Assembly (NCBI GenBank): GCA_021775805.1
Contig: JAJFHD010000025.1
Coordinates: forward strand, 1-55,762
Direction: 5' to 3'
Source: Alphaproteobacteria bacterium
GTDB taxonomy: Bacteria > Pseudomonadota > Alphaproteobacteria > Rhizobiales > JAJFHC01
DNA: 55,762 bases
The notes under the pieces are model-generated. The model ran no database searches. It had not been told where the DNA came from and saw nothing but the letters and a program-made list of their open reading frames with translations. This document shows, piece after piece, positions 46,138-54,615 of this stretch. A program made the position numbers and the translations under genes. Each line of letters opens with the position of its first letter. Position 1 is the stretch's first letter.

Positions 46138-46971
46138 CTAACGGGCAAGAGCCGTACGTCGACCGTAAACTGTTTCGTTGACCTCCGGATCGCCGACCAC
46201 ACCCGGCACGTCCTCATAGACGAACACGCCCATGATCCGGAGGCGGTCGCCGCGAACCGGCGATACCCGGTGCAGGGAATTACTGCCCCGGAAGATGCAC
46301 AAGGCGCCCTCCTCGCGCCCGATCTCGATGACGCCTTCGCGGCCGCCCCGCATGATACCGGCAATCCGCTCATGACCTGGATCCGCATCGCTGCGGATGT
46401 CGGGCACCATCTGAAACCGGCCGCCTTGCTCAGGCGCCTGGAGCATCAAGGTCATCGTGAACGCGTTGAAGGAATCGAAGTGCCAGGCCGACTGATCGCC
46501 GTCGCGATAACACAGTGCATTGACTGGCTGGAGCAGGTCTTCATTTTCGTAAAGTTCATCGACGCCTACGATACCGGCCACGAGCTGCCTGACATTGTCC
46601 CAGAAGTAGAGCGCTCTCAGAGGCGACTCCGGCGGCAGAAGGTCGGCTGCAAGCATTCTGGAACTGGTCGGCAGAAACAGGTTGCGCGGATGATCGTCGG
46701 GCAATGACGGGTCGGGCGAGCGCTGGAGATAGCAGTTCCTGTCCGAACTTATGTGGTGGGCCTGGTCGAGGACGCCCTCGATCTGCGCAATCGCCCGCTT
46801 GCGAGCGGCCGGCTGGATGAACCCCGGCAAGACAACATACTGCTGCTTGTCGAGTTCACCGCGCAGCCCGGAGACAAGATCAGCGAACGCCGGTGCCTTG
46901 GCGTCCGCGATCGGGTAGGTTTCCAGATTGATCACCTCGTGAGGCGCCGCAGGATTCTGTATTTGGTTCAT
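46138..46971 (-). CDS. HalD/BesD-like Fe(II)/2-oxoglutarate oxygenase, HxD type (copy 1)
   Basis: A 277-aa soluble enzyme. The ATG at 46971 has AGGAAGG upstream. The iron-binding set is His164 and Asp166 (WHFDS) and His234 (SLHRVSP), with an Arg in GDRLRIMGVF that would bind 2-oxoglutarate. The order YRDGD..WHFD..TLMLQAPEQGGRF..ALCIFRG..HRVSP matches, in my memory, the HalD/BesD family that contains free-amino-acid halogenases. Those halogenases have Gly in place of the Asp, so the Asp here predicts hydroxylation and not halogenation. The substrate is unknown. A close paralogue lies at 50212-51045. Divergent from the YbaK gene. Confidence 0.84.
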   Translation of the reverse strand: MNQIQNPAAPHEVINLETYPIADAKAPAFADLVSGLRGELDKQQYVVLPGFIQPAARKRAIAQIEGVLDQAHHISSDRNCYLQRSPDPSLPDDHPRNLFLPTSSRMLAADLLPPESPLRALYFWDNVRQLVAGIVGVDELYENEDLLQPVNALCYRDGDQSAWHFDSFNAFTMTLMLQAPEQGGRFQMVPDIRSDADPGHERIAGIMRGGREGVIEIGREEGALCIFRGSNSLHRVSPVRGDRLRIMGVFVYEDVPGVVGDPEVNETVYGRRTALAR

Positions 46972-47115
46972 AATGAGCCTTCCTGTCCAACGCCCGATGC
47001 ATCTCTGCAGGCGCAGATCGTGACACTCCGATGCAACCATTGTAGCGGCCACGGTCGCGGAGTAAACTCCCGCACAGTCACCCGATCCCCGTCACACAGC
47101 GAGCGCGAAATCCTC

Positions 47116-47580
47116 ATGTCAAAAAGCGTCAAACGCGTGGAGAACACCGCACAGCAACTGGGCCTCGACATTGCCGTGGTACGCATGCCCGAGAGCACAC
47201 GCACGGCAGAGGAAGCAGCCGTTGCCTGCGGCTGCGATGTGGCCCAGATTGTCAAGTCGCTGATCTTCGAAGGTGTCGACAGTGGCGCGTTGAAGCTTCT
47301 GCTCGTGAGCGGTGCCAATACGGTCGACCTCGACAAGGCCGCCGGACAGGTGGGTGAGAAGCTGGCGCGTGCCGATGCCAGGGCGGTTCGAGAGAAGACC
47401 GGCTTTGCGATCGGCGGCGTGGCCCCGATCGGGCATATGACACCTGTGGAAACGTTTATCGATGCTGACCTTCTCGACCACGACACAGTCTGGGCCGCCG
47501 CCGGTGCGCCGAATGCTGTGTTCGAGGTCAATCCGCAACGGCTCGCCCAACTGACTGGTGCAAAGACAATTTCTCCCTGA
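47116..47580 (+). CDS. YbaK/EbsC-family aminoacyl-tRNA deacylase
   Basis: A 154-aa protein. The conserved Lys of the YbaK family is Lys47 (IVKSLIFE), and the GxxP-type loop is IGGVAPIGHM. YbaK proteins hydrolyse mischarged Cys- or Pro-tRNA; related members (ProX and others) act on other mischarged tRNAs. It is divergent from the oxygenase copy 1 gene with 144 bp between, and stands before the binding-protein gene. In this context it might clear tRNAs charged with an unusual amino acid, which is speculation. Confidence 0.92.
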   Translation: MSKSVKRVENTAQQLGLDIAVVRMPESTRTAEEAAVACGCDVAQIVKSLIFEGVDSGALKLLLVSGANTVDLDKAAGQVGEKLARADARAVREKTGFAIGGVAPIGHMTPVETFIDADLLDHDTVWAAAGAPNAVFEVNPQRLAQLTGAKTISP

Positions 47581-47658
47581 GAGGCAGCCGGGCTGAACTG
47601 CGGGCGTTTCATCCGGGATGTACTGGCAATCGGTATTGAGCGAACTGGATAAGGTAAA

Positions 47659-47678
47659 TAATTTGTTGGACGTACAAC
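47659..47678. promoter_or_regulatory. Candidate TetR-type operator upstream of the binding-protein gene
   Basis: TAATTTGTTGGACGTACAAC contains GTTG-GACGTA-CAAC, an inverted repeat. It matches 18 of 20 bases of the site at 51130-51149, upstream of oxygenase copy 2. It lies 98 bp before the start at 47776. The two genes flank a BetI-like TetR gene, whose product is the natural candidate for binding. Confidence 0.6.
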
Positions 47679-47775
47679 TTTTTTATTATTATGGTTCAAC
47701 CTCTGTTCAGTATCACGGTGTACCCGCGAAGTGCGGACGAACGCCGGATGCAATCTTATCAAGGGGAGTTTGATT

Positions 47776-49368
47776 ATGAGCGAGACAACATTTTTGACAT
47801 CTCAACTCAAGGCCGGACAAATCGACCGACGGCAATTCGTCGGCCGCATGGCAGCCCTCGGCGCAGTCGGTGTGCTGGGTACGCGCCTGGCCGATACGGC
47901 TTTGGCCGCCACACCGGTAAAGGGTGGGCACATGCGTTTTGCCATGGGTCATGGCAGCACGACCGATGCGCTCGACCCGGGCAAGGTCCTGAATGGGTTT
48001 CTTTCAAGCACCCACTATGCGATCACCAACACGTTGACAGAGGTTGATGCCAACGGAAAACTGGTGCCCAAGCTCGCCGAGAGCTGGGAGGCAAACGACG
48101 CCGCAACCAAGTGGACATTTGCAATCCGAAAGGGCGTCGAGTTTCACGACGGTAAATCCCTCACCCCGGACGATATCATCGCTTCGATCAATCATCATCG
48201 CGGCGACAAGTCGGAGTCGTCGGCAAAGTCGATGGTGGCGCCGATTACCGAAGTGAAAGCCGACGGCCGGAATGTGGTTGTCACGCTATCGGGCGGCGAT
48301 GCCGACTTCCCGTTCAAACTCAGCAGTTTCAACTTTCCGGTCTATCAGGCGAACAGCGACGGTACACTCAACTGGAAGAGCGGCGTCGGTGTCGGCGGAT
48401 ACGTACTCAAGGAAATCAACCCTGGCGTCAAGGCGCTGTTCGAACGCAACCCCAATTACTGGCAGCAGAACCGCGCTCACTTTGCCAGCGCCGAACTCCT
48501 GGCCGTATCCGATCCGGCAGCCCGCCAGAACGCATTGATCGCCGGCGAGGTCGACGGAATCGACCGCCTTGACCTGAAAACCGCAAGCCGCATGGCACAA
48601 CAACCGGGCATCGTTGTCGAGGAAGTTGCAGGCAAGACGCACTATACGTTTCCCATGCGCACCGACACTGCACCGTTCGACGACAACAACGTGCGCATGG
48701 CGCTCAAACATGCCTTTGACCGGGACGCCATGTTGAAGACAATTCTCTACGGTTACGGATCTGTCGGAAACGATCAGCCGATCAGTTCAGCCTATCCGTT
48801 CTTCAACGCCGAGCTTGAGCAGCGTGCCTATGACCCCGACAAGGCCAGGCATTACCTCAAGAAAGCCGGTCTGAGCGAACTTTCAATTCAGTTGAGTGCC
48901 GCCGACGCCGCTTTCGCCGGCGCGGTCGATGCCGCTGTCCTTTTCGGGGAACACGCCAAGAAGGCGGGTATTTCGGTTTCCATCAAACGTGAACCCAACG
49001 ATGGATATTGGTCGAACGTGTGGAAAAAGAAGCCATTCTGCGCCTGCTACTGGCCGGGCTATCCGACGCCGGACAGCATTCTGACGCAAGCCTATGCTGC
49101 CGGGGCGTCATGGAACGACACCTATTGGGCGCACGACGGTTTCAACAAACTCCTGGTCGCCGCTCGATCTGAACTGGACGGCGCCAAGCGTGGAGAAATG
49201 TATGGCGACATGCAGCGAATTCTTCGTGACGAAGGTGGTCTGATTCTACCGTTCTTCGCCAACGACGTTTTTGCCGTGTCAACCAAAGTCGGACACGACA
49301 AGTTGTCTTCCAACTACGATGTGGACGGCCGGATGTATTTCGAGCGTTGGTGGTTCAAGAACGCCTGA
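47776..49368 (+). CDS. ABC transporter family 5 solute-binding protein, Tat-exported
   Basis: A 530-aa periplasmic binding protein of the peptide/nickel (SBP_bac_5) family. The ATG at 47776 has AAGGGGAG 8 nt upstream. The N-terminus has a twin-arginine signal (DRRQFVGRMAALGAVGVLG) with likely cleavage after LAA. Family markers include LAESWEANDAATKWTFAIRKGVEFHDGKSLTPDDI. No permease or ATPase gene is adjacent; these must be elsewhere if this is a transporter component. The nature of the ligand is unknown; peptides, amino-acid derivatives or quaternary amines are common for the family. Confidence 0.9.
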   Translation: MSETTFLTSQLKAGQIDRRQFVGRMAALGAVGVLGTRLADTALAATPVKGGHMRFAMGHGSTTDALDPGKVLNGFLSSTHYAITNTLTEVDANGKLVPKLAESWEANDAATKWTFAIRKGVEFHDGKSLTPDDIIASINHHRGDKSESSAKSMVAPITEVKADGRNVVVTLSGGDADFPFKLSSFNFPVYQANSDGTLNWKSGVGVGGYVLKEINPGVKALFERNPNYWQQNRAHFASAELLAVSDPAARQNALIAGEVDGIDRLDLKTASRMAQQPGIVVEEVAGKTHYTFPMRTDTAPFDDNNVRMALKHAFDRDAMLKTILYGYGSVGNDQPISSAYPFFNAELEQRAYDPDKARHYLKKAGLSELSIQLSAADAAFAGAVDAAVLFGEHAKKAGISVSIKREPNDGYWSNVWKKKPFCACYWPGYPTPDSILTQAYAAGASWNDTYWAHDGFNKLLVAARSELDGAKRGEMYGDMQRILRDEGGLILPFFANDVFAVSTKVGHDKLSSNYDVDGRMYFERWWFKNA

Positions 49369-49384
49369 TCTGGTGGAGCAATAC

Positions 49385-49417
49385 CACGACGACGGCACGA
49401 ACAGCGCCGTCGTCGTG
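49385..49417. terminator. Perfect 12-bp hairpin after the binding-protein gene
   Basis: CACGACGACGGC and GCCGTCGTCGTG pair perfectly around 9 nt. It sits 17 bp after the stop at 49368 and has no T run. It may be a terminator or RNA-stabilising hairpin between this gene and the TetR gene. Confidence 0.6.
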
Positions 49418-49489
49418 ACATCAGCACACAGCGCAAAAGCCCGTGATGGCACTCGTGACAATTCGATGTCCGAAACGTAATATGGACCA

Positions 49490-49497
49490 GGACGTCC
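49490..49497. promoter_or_regulatory. Weak candidate operator upstream of the TetR gene
   Basis: GGACGTCC is a perfect palindrome in the context CAGGACGTCCGAA, and shares the GGACGT core with the two stronger sites. It lies 37 bp before the TetR start. The flanking arms do not match well. Confidence 0.25.
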
Positions 49498-49534
49498 GAA
49501 CGAACACAACTCCAGCAAGAGCACACGGCAGCGC

Positions 49535-50188
49535 ATGGCGGTTACCGATGACAAGAAGCCGGCCCGAAAAGGTCCTGGCCGGCCCCGCAACCAACCCGAA
49601 ATCAACGAATTCAGACGCCGTGCCCTGATGGAGGGAACCATTCAGTCGATGGCGGAGAACGGCGTGGCCTTTACCACGGTCCAGACAATCTGCGAGGCGG
49701 CCGGAGCGTCGCGCGGTCTGATCGGCCACTATTTCGAGAACAAGGAGACGCTGGTCGCGGAGTCCTTCAAGCACCTGTTCGAGAGCGTTGCAGACCATGT
49801 CGCCCGCCATGTCAACGTCCTCGGCGCTGCCACCGCTGAGGAGCGGTTAAAGGCCATCCCGGTCGCGCTGTTTTCAAAGGACGTTTTCACGCCGCGCAAT
49901 CGTCATGCCTTTCTGAGTTTCTGGCACGAAGTGAGATTCAACGACCTCGTCCGAAAGGCCAACCGCGAACTTTACCGTGGCTATATCCGGCGTACCGAAG
50001 CACTCTTCAACGACGCCTCGGTCGAGCGAGGCGCGGCGATCGATTCACGCCGCGCGGCACTCGGCCTGATTGCCTTGTCGGATGGGCTCTGGCTTGGCCT
50101 GTCGATACATGACCGGGTGCTTTCGCCACAGCAGGCGACTGACTTGTGTCTTCTGTTCATTGAAGAACGTCTGGCATCGATTCAATGA
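49535..50188 (+). CDS. TetR-family repressor, BetI-like
   Basis: A 217-aa regulator. The N-terminal helix-turn-helix spans about 30-75 (TVQTICEAAGASRGLIGHYFENKETLVAESFKHL). The C-terminal domain with FLSFWHEVRFNDLVRKANRELYRGYIRR resembles BetI (TetR_C_6 type), the choline/betaine regulator. Arg/Pro-rich residues (GPGRPRNQP) precede the DNA-binding part. It lies between the binding-protein gene and the second oxygenase gene, and two palindromes upstream of these genes are candidate operators. Confidence 0.92.
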   Translation: MAVTDDKKPARKGPGRPRNQPEINEFRRRALMEGTIQSMAENGVAFTTVQTICEAAGASRGLIGHYFENKETLVAESFKHLFESVADHVARHVNVLGAATAEERLKAIPVALFSKDVFTPRNRHAFLSFWHEVRFNDLVRKANRELYRGYIRRTEALFNDASVERGAAIDSRRAALGLIALSDGLWLGLSIHDRVLSPQQATDLCLLFIEERLASIQ

Positions 50189-50211
50189 TAGAGTTTGCTT
50201 GTCCGCCGAAT

Positions 50212-51045
50212 TCAGACAGCCATCGCCGTTCGCCTGCCGTAGACGGTTTGATTGACTTCCGGATCGCCGATCACACCGGGTTCGTTCTCGTACACAAACA
50301 CACCCATGATCCGTAACCGGTCACCCTCAACGGGCGAGACCCGGTGCAGGGAGTTGCACCCGCGGAAGATGCACAACGCCCCCTCCTCGCGGCCAACTTC
50401 CACAGCATCGTCGGTATCGCCCTGCATGACACGCGCTACGCGTTCGTAACACTGGTCGTCGTCGCTTCGGGTGTTGGGCACCATTTCGAATCGCCCCCCC
50501 TCTTCGGGAGCTTGCAGCATGAGGGTCATGGTGAACGCGTTTGTCGAGTCGAAATGCCATGCCGAGCGGTCGCCGTCCATGTAACACAACGCATTGACGG
50601 GCTGCATCGGGTCGTCATTGTCGAACAGACGGTCAACACCAACGATGCCGGCCACGAACTGCTTCATGTTGTCCCAATAGTAGAGCGTCTTCAAAGGAGA
50701 ACTCAGCGGCAGAAGATCGGCCGCAAGCATTCTGGAACTGGCACTGTGGAAAATGTTCCTGGCGTGATCGCTGGGGAAAGATGGATCTGGTTTGCGGTGA
50801 AGGTAGCAATTTCTGTCGGACCTGTTGTGGTTTGCCTGATCGAGGATGCCCTCTACCTGAGCAACAGCCTGTTCGCGAGCGGGTTGGCGAATGAAGTCGG
50901 GCAGCGCAACATACTGCCGGGTATCCAGTTCGGCCCGCAGCCGCTCGACCAGGGCTGCATATTCAGGCGTCGATGTGTCTTCGATCGGATAAGCGTTCAG
51001 ATTGATGACCTCCTGCGGTGTCAACGAAATGTGTTCCTGTGTCAT
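50212..51045 (-). CDS. HalD/BesD-like Fe(II)/2-oxoglutarate oxygenase, HxD type (copy 2)
   Basis: A 277-aa enzyme with the same length as copy 1 and, by hand count, about 189 of 277 identical residues with no gaps. The iron ligands are in the same positions: His164, Asp166 (WHFDS) and His234 (SLHRVSP), with the LRIMGVF segment that holds the 2-oxoglutarate Arg. The most variable part is residues 1-70 and 196-218, the likely substrate-facing or lid regions. I chose the ATG at 51045; GGAGGG lies upstream but at a rather long spacing. Convergent with the TetR gene (stop 24 bp away). Its upstream region holds a perfect palindrome at 51128-51157. Confidence 0.84.
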   Translation of the reverse strand: MTQEHISLTPQEVINLNAYPIEDTSTPEYAALVERLRAELDTRQYVALPDFIRQPAREQAVAQVEGILDQANHNRSDRNCYLHRKPDPSFPSDHARNIFHSASSRMLAADLLPLSSPLKTLYYWDNMKQFVAGIVGVDRLFDNDDPMQPVNALCYMDGDRSAWHFDSTNAFTMTLMLQAPEEGGRFEMVPNTRSDDDQCYERVARVMQGDTDDAVEVGREEGALCIFRGCNSLHRVSPVEGDRLRIMGVFVYENEPGVIGDPEVNQTVYGRRTAMAV

Positions 51046-51127
51046 GGCGTGTTCCGCCCTCCGTTCAAACTTGTTGCTTAGTGGCAAGATGTGATCCCAC
51101 AGACGGAATCGTCACAATGGATATCTC

Positions 51128-51157
51128 ATTAATTTGTTGGACGGTCAACAAATTAAT
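51128..51157. promoter_or_regulatory. Perfect 12-bp inverted repeat, candidate TetR operator
   Basis: ATTAATTTGTTG and CAACAAATTAAT are separated by GACGGT. It is 83 bp upstream of the oxygenase copy 2 start. The core is shared with the site at 47659-47678. Confidence 0.68.
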
Positions 51158-51210
51158 TATGCTACAACTCCTGCTCTTCAATCATGGCCATCAAACCGGG
51201 CGATTGCGCA

Positions 51211-52239
51211 TTACCCGGCGAGCGGTCCAGCCGGCTTCACAATTCCGGTCTGAAATCCGCGCCGGTTTGTCACCGGGGCTTCGAAGAGCTCCGGGGCGTG
51301 AGCGATATCGTCCCGGCCGACGGCGCCATGGCGCAAGAGCAATGCCGACATCATGATTTCCGCCGCCCGGGTCGCGCCATCGTCGCACTTGAGCGCGATG
51401 CCCAGGCCCTGACCCGGTATGAACCCGCAAAAGACCCCTTCGGCACCGGTCTTGACGAAAGCCGCCTTCGGGAAGGTTTCCATCAGTTGCGTGCAATAGC
51501 GACCCGTTCCTGCGATCATGAAGGGATTGGCCCATACCGCATCGGCAATGCGCCGGCAGGCAGCAGCGCGCTCAGAGGACATGTCATTGCCGGTGGCAAA
51601 GCGGGCGAATCCGAGAGCGATGCGTTCCAGTGGCATGGCCCAGGTCGGCACAGAACAACCGTCACGGTCACAGGCAACCGTCGACGTTTCGACGCCGCAT
51701 AGGTCGTCGAATATAGAGCCGATGGTCTTCTGCACCATATGTTCGCGCTCAACATAGCCTTTGGTCGGGGCACCCAGATGCCGGGCCAGAGCCAGCATGC
51801 CGGAATGCTTGCCCGAGCAGTTGTTGTGGAGCGCGCACGGCTCGCCGCCCGAGCCTGCAAGATCGATGGCTGACGCATGGTGGCTGGGCCAATGGGGGCC
51901 GCATTCCAGATCCGGTTCGCCCAGGCCGCTTTTCGCCAGCATGGCGGCGGCGGTTTCCACGTGACGGGGCTCGCCACCGTGAGACGAACAGGCAAGCGCC
52001 AGTTCGGCATCGGAAAAACCAGCGATGTCGGCCGCTCCCGATTCCACCAATGCCAGGGCCTGGAACGCCTTGACGGCCGACCGGGGAAAGACCGGGCGCT
52101 CAATGATGCCTGCCTGGTCGACGACCCGGCCACTGCCGTCGACCACGGCATAGGCGCCGCGATGCGCGCTTTCGGCGACACCGCCGCGGGTGACTTCAAC
52201 AAGAACGGGGTTGGGGGCCATGGCAAACGCATTCCACAT
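51211..52239 (-). CDS. Asparaginase (AnsA/asparaginase-II family, rhizobial type)
   Basis: A 342-aa enzyme of the PF06089 type, the class that includes Rhizobium etli L-asparaginase. Conserved segments are PRSAVKAFQ (Ser and Lys of the proposed active site), SSHGGEP, NNCSGKHSG (metal-ligand Cys and Lys in known structures) and CDRDGCSVPTWAM (Asp and Cys). The start is either the ATG at 52239 or that at 52221 (MAPNPVLVEVTRGG); a longer frame upstream does not look like the family. It probably hydrolyses L-asparagine or a related amide. It is the first gene upstream of oxygenase copy 2 on the same strand, with 165 bp between. Confidence 0.9.
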   Translation of the reverse strand: MWNAFAMAPNPVLVEVTRGGVAESAHRGAYAVVDGSGRVVDQAGIIERPVFPRSAVKAFQALALVESGAADIAGFSDAELALACSSHGGEPRHVETAAAMLAKSGLGEPDLECGPHWPSHHASAIDLAGSGGEPCALHNNCSGKHSGMLALARHLGAPTKGYVEREHMVQKTIGSIFDDLCGVETSTVACDRDGCSVPTWAMPLERIALGFARFATGNDMSSERAAACRRIADAVWANPFMIAGTGRYCTQLMETFPKAAFVKTGAEGVFCGFIPGQGLGIALKCDDGATRAAEIMMSALLLRHGAVGRDDIAHAPELFEAPVTNRRGFQTGIVKPAGPLAG

Positions 52240-52317
52240 TGTTTGGAGTGATTGAGACTGGCACCCAATACTGTCTTGGCGCAACCTTGGCAACCGGCGA
52301 CCGCACCCTCACGCGAA

Positions 52318-52350
52318 AACGGCGGCGGACCACAGGGAGCCGCCGCCGTT
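52318..52350 (-). terminator. Rho-independent terminator of the vWA gene (minus strand)
   Basis: AACGGCGGCGG pairs with CCGCCGCCGTT around 11 nt and is followed on the minus strand by a short T run (TTTTC). It lies about 42 bp past the stop at 52392. Confidence 0.72.
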
Positions 52351-52391
52351 CTGGCCGGAAAGGGAGGTGTCCCGGCCGGTTGTTTCCCTGC

Positions 52392-54611
52392 CTACTGCTT
52401 CGGCGTGCCAAGAGACTTGGCAAGGCGAACCAGGTTCAGAAACTCCGCCCGGTAGCCGAAAGTATCCGGCCCTCTGGCACCCGACGTCAAATTCAAGATG
52501 TCGTCGTAGCTGTAGGTGCCGAGATAGGCCGAGCCGCGGATCTTCTGGCCGAAGGCCGCGACACCTGCCGCAAACCGCATATCTGTGGAAAGCGCGCCGG
52601 CATCGGGTTTCTCCACAGCGGTTGTCACGGGCACGGTAATCAACTTGCTGACGTCTTCCTTGGGCAGTTTGTAGCGCAGTTTAAGGAACGCGAACTCGTC
52701 TGACGGGCCTGCTGGCTTGACGTCAGCTGCCGGCGTTTCCGGTTTCTGGTAACGCAGATCGTCGATCAGCTTGGCGCTGCTGCCGGCAGGCACCATCTCG
52801 TAGATCGCGGTGACCGTGTGGCCCGACCCGATGTCGCCGGCATCGATCTTGTCGTTGTTGAAATCCTCGCGGCGCAGGGCGCGGGTTTCGTAGCCGATCA
52901 GCCGGTATTCCGACACCCGTGCCGGGTTGAACTCAATCTGAATCTTGACGTCCTTGGCAATCGGGAAGAGGGTTGACGAGGCTTCTTCAACCAGTACCTT
53001 GCGGGCCTCGTTGAGGGTGTCGATGTAGGCTGCGTTGCCGTTGCCGTTTTGGGCAAGGGTCTGCATAAGGGCGTCGTTGTAGTTGCCCCGGCCAAAGCCC
53101 AGGACCGACAGGAAGATGCCCGACTTGCGGCGCTCGGCGATATAGGCCTTGAGCTTGTCGATGCTGGTGATGCCGACATTGAAATCGCCGTCGGTCGCCA
53201 GGATTACACGGTTGACGCCATCCTTGATGAAGGCCTGCTGGGCAAGAGCGTAAGCCTGGCGGATGCCCTGGGCCCCGGCCGTCGATCCGCCGGAGCGAAG
53301 ACCGTCGAGGGCCGCCAGGATCTTGTGTTTTTCCGAACCCTTTGTCGGCTCAAGCACGGTTCCGGCATTACCCGCATAGGTGACGATCGACACACTGTCG
53401 TTTTCGCCCAGCTGGTTGACGAGCAGACGGAAGGCGCTCTTCAGCAAAGGCAGCTTGTCGCGAGACTGCATGGAGCCTGAGACGTCGAGCAGGAACACCA
53501 GATTGGACTTCGGCTTTTGCGCGGCCAGGATATCGTGGCCCTTGAGACCGATGTGCAGCAGTTTGGTTTCCTTGTTCCAGGGTGTGGGATAAATCGCAAC
53601 GCTGGGCTTGAACGGCGCTTCAGCGCTTTCGGGACCGGGGTAGTTGTAATCGAAATAGTTGACCATCTCCTCGACGCGCACGGCATCCGGATTGGGCAGA
53701 TGCCCCTGGGAAAGCGACCGTCGCACGAAGGCGTAGGACGCCGTGTCGACATCGATCGAGAAGGTAGAGACCGGCTCGGCGGCGACGGACTTGACCGGAT
53801 TCGATTCAAACGCGGCAAACTTGTCCCCGCTTTCTTCAGGTGGTGCAACGGTGTACTGGTCGGCAAGATTGCCTGCCCCCTGGGCTGCTCGTCTGACCTT
53901 TAACTTCTTGGCAACCTGCTTGCGCAGTCCCGCCGTGGGTGCCGGCGCAGAGTTCGAGGACGCCTGGTCAAAGGCAAATTGTTGCTTGGGCGGCGCCATG
54001 GCCGGTTGCGGCGACGGCAAAGCCGCCAGTTGCTGGACATCAGCATCGGAGGAATCGGACTTGTCCGCGCCGCCAAGTGCGGTCACCGGTGCCGGCGGGG
54101 CGGTGGCATCCACCTCGTTTGCTTCGACTGCACGCACCTCCGCTTCGAGGCGGCTGTCGTCGAGGCTGGCGGACTGTTCGCTCTTCTGCGCCTTCGCCTG
54201 GGTCTCGCGCAGCTTTGCGGCTTCGCGCTCACGCCGTTCCAGGTCGGTCGAGGTCACTTTTTCTTCGGTTCCCGCCGGAAGACGGACGTCCGCGGGGAGT
54301 TTGTTGTTCTGGTAGTGATAGATGGCCACCGGGGCGACCAGAAGCGTTGCGGCGACGGCGCCGGTAATGACACGTTTTTCCATAATCAATCTCCATGTTT
54401 CGTCTAGGGACACGGAGATAAGACGCACCAGGGCGGCAAATCCTTGGGGTGGATGTTCGATTTTTTTCTCAAGTGCTTCTGCAGCCGCCGGTTGGGCCGC
54501 TTCGAAGGCCGAAACAGCGGCATCGACCGCACGCTCCCTGGCACCGGCTTTAGGCGCCGGTGTCGGGATATTTCCAAGCCTTTTCAGGTCCATATCGTCA
54601 TGGTCGTCCAT
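52392..54611 (-). CDS. vWA-domain membrane protein (YfbK-like, with DUF3520)
   Basis: A 739-aa protein. A cytoplasmic N-terminus of about 80 residues is followed by one membrane segment (VITGAVAATLLVAPVAIYHY), a Lys/Glu- and Ala-rich linker and the YfbK-type N-terminal region (FSIDVDTASYAFVRRSLSQGHLPNPDAVRVEEMVNYFDY). The von Willebrand A domain carries the metal-binding DVSGSMQS (MIDAS DxSxS). The DUF3520 domain closes the protein. The ATG at 54611 follows the sigma-factor stop by 4 bp, with GAAGGG overlapping the end of that gene, so the two are coupled. The N-terminal cytoplasmic part may hold the sigma factor as an anti-sigma domain. Confidence 0.92.
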   Translation of the reverse strand: MDDHDDMDLKRLGNIPTPAPKAGARERAVDAAVSAFEAAQPAAAEALEKKIEHPPQGFAALVRLISVSLDETWRLIMEKRVITGAVAATLLVAPVAIYHYQNNKLPADVRLPAGTEEKVTSTDLERREREAAKLRETQAKAQKSEQSASLDDSRLEAEVRAVEANEVDATAPPAPVTALGGADKSDSSDADVQQLAALPSPQPAMAPPKQQFAFDQASSNSAPAPTAGLRKQVAKKLKVRRAAQGAGNLADQYTVAPPEESGDKFAAFESNPVKSVAAEPVSTFSIDVDTASYAFVRRSLSQGHLPNPDAVRVEEMVNYFDYNYPGPESAEAPFKPSVAIYPTPWNKETKLLHIGLKGHDILAAQKPKSNLVFLLDVSGSMQSRDKLPLLKSAFRLLVNQLGENDSVSIVTYAGNAGTVLEPTKGSEKHKILAALDGLRSGGSTAGAQGIRQAYALAQQAFIKDGVNRVILATDGDFNVGITSIDKLKAYIAERRKSGIFLSVLGFGRGNYNDALMQTLAQNGNGNAAYIDTLNEARKVLVEEASSTLFPIAKDVKIQIEFNPARVSEYRLIGYETRALRREDFNNDKIDAGDIGSGHTVTAIYEMVPAGSSAKLIDDLRYQKPETPAADVKPAGPSDEFAFLKLRYKLPKEDVSKLITVPVTTAVEKPDAGALSTDMRFAAGVAAFGQKIRGSAYLGTYSYDDILNLTSGARGPDTFGYRAEFLNLVRLAKSLGTPKQ

Positions 54612-54615
54612 GGCG

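Noticed and set aside
46972..47115. A third copy of the TetR operator between oxygenase copy 1 and the YbaK gene
   Set aside because: Only a 7-base half-site (GTTGGAC on the minus strand, 46985-46991) is present and the right arm is missing, so I do not count it.
46138..51045. The two oxygenases as radical halogenases
   Set aside because: Halogenases of the BesD type need the open coordination site from Gly in place of Asp. Both proteins have His-Phe-Asp, so chlorination is not expected.
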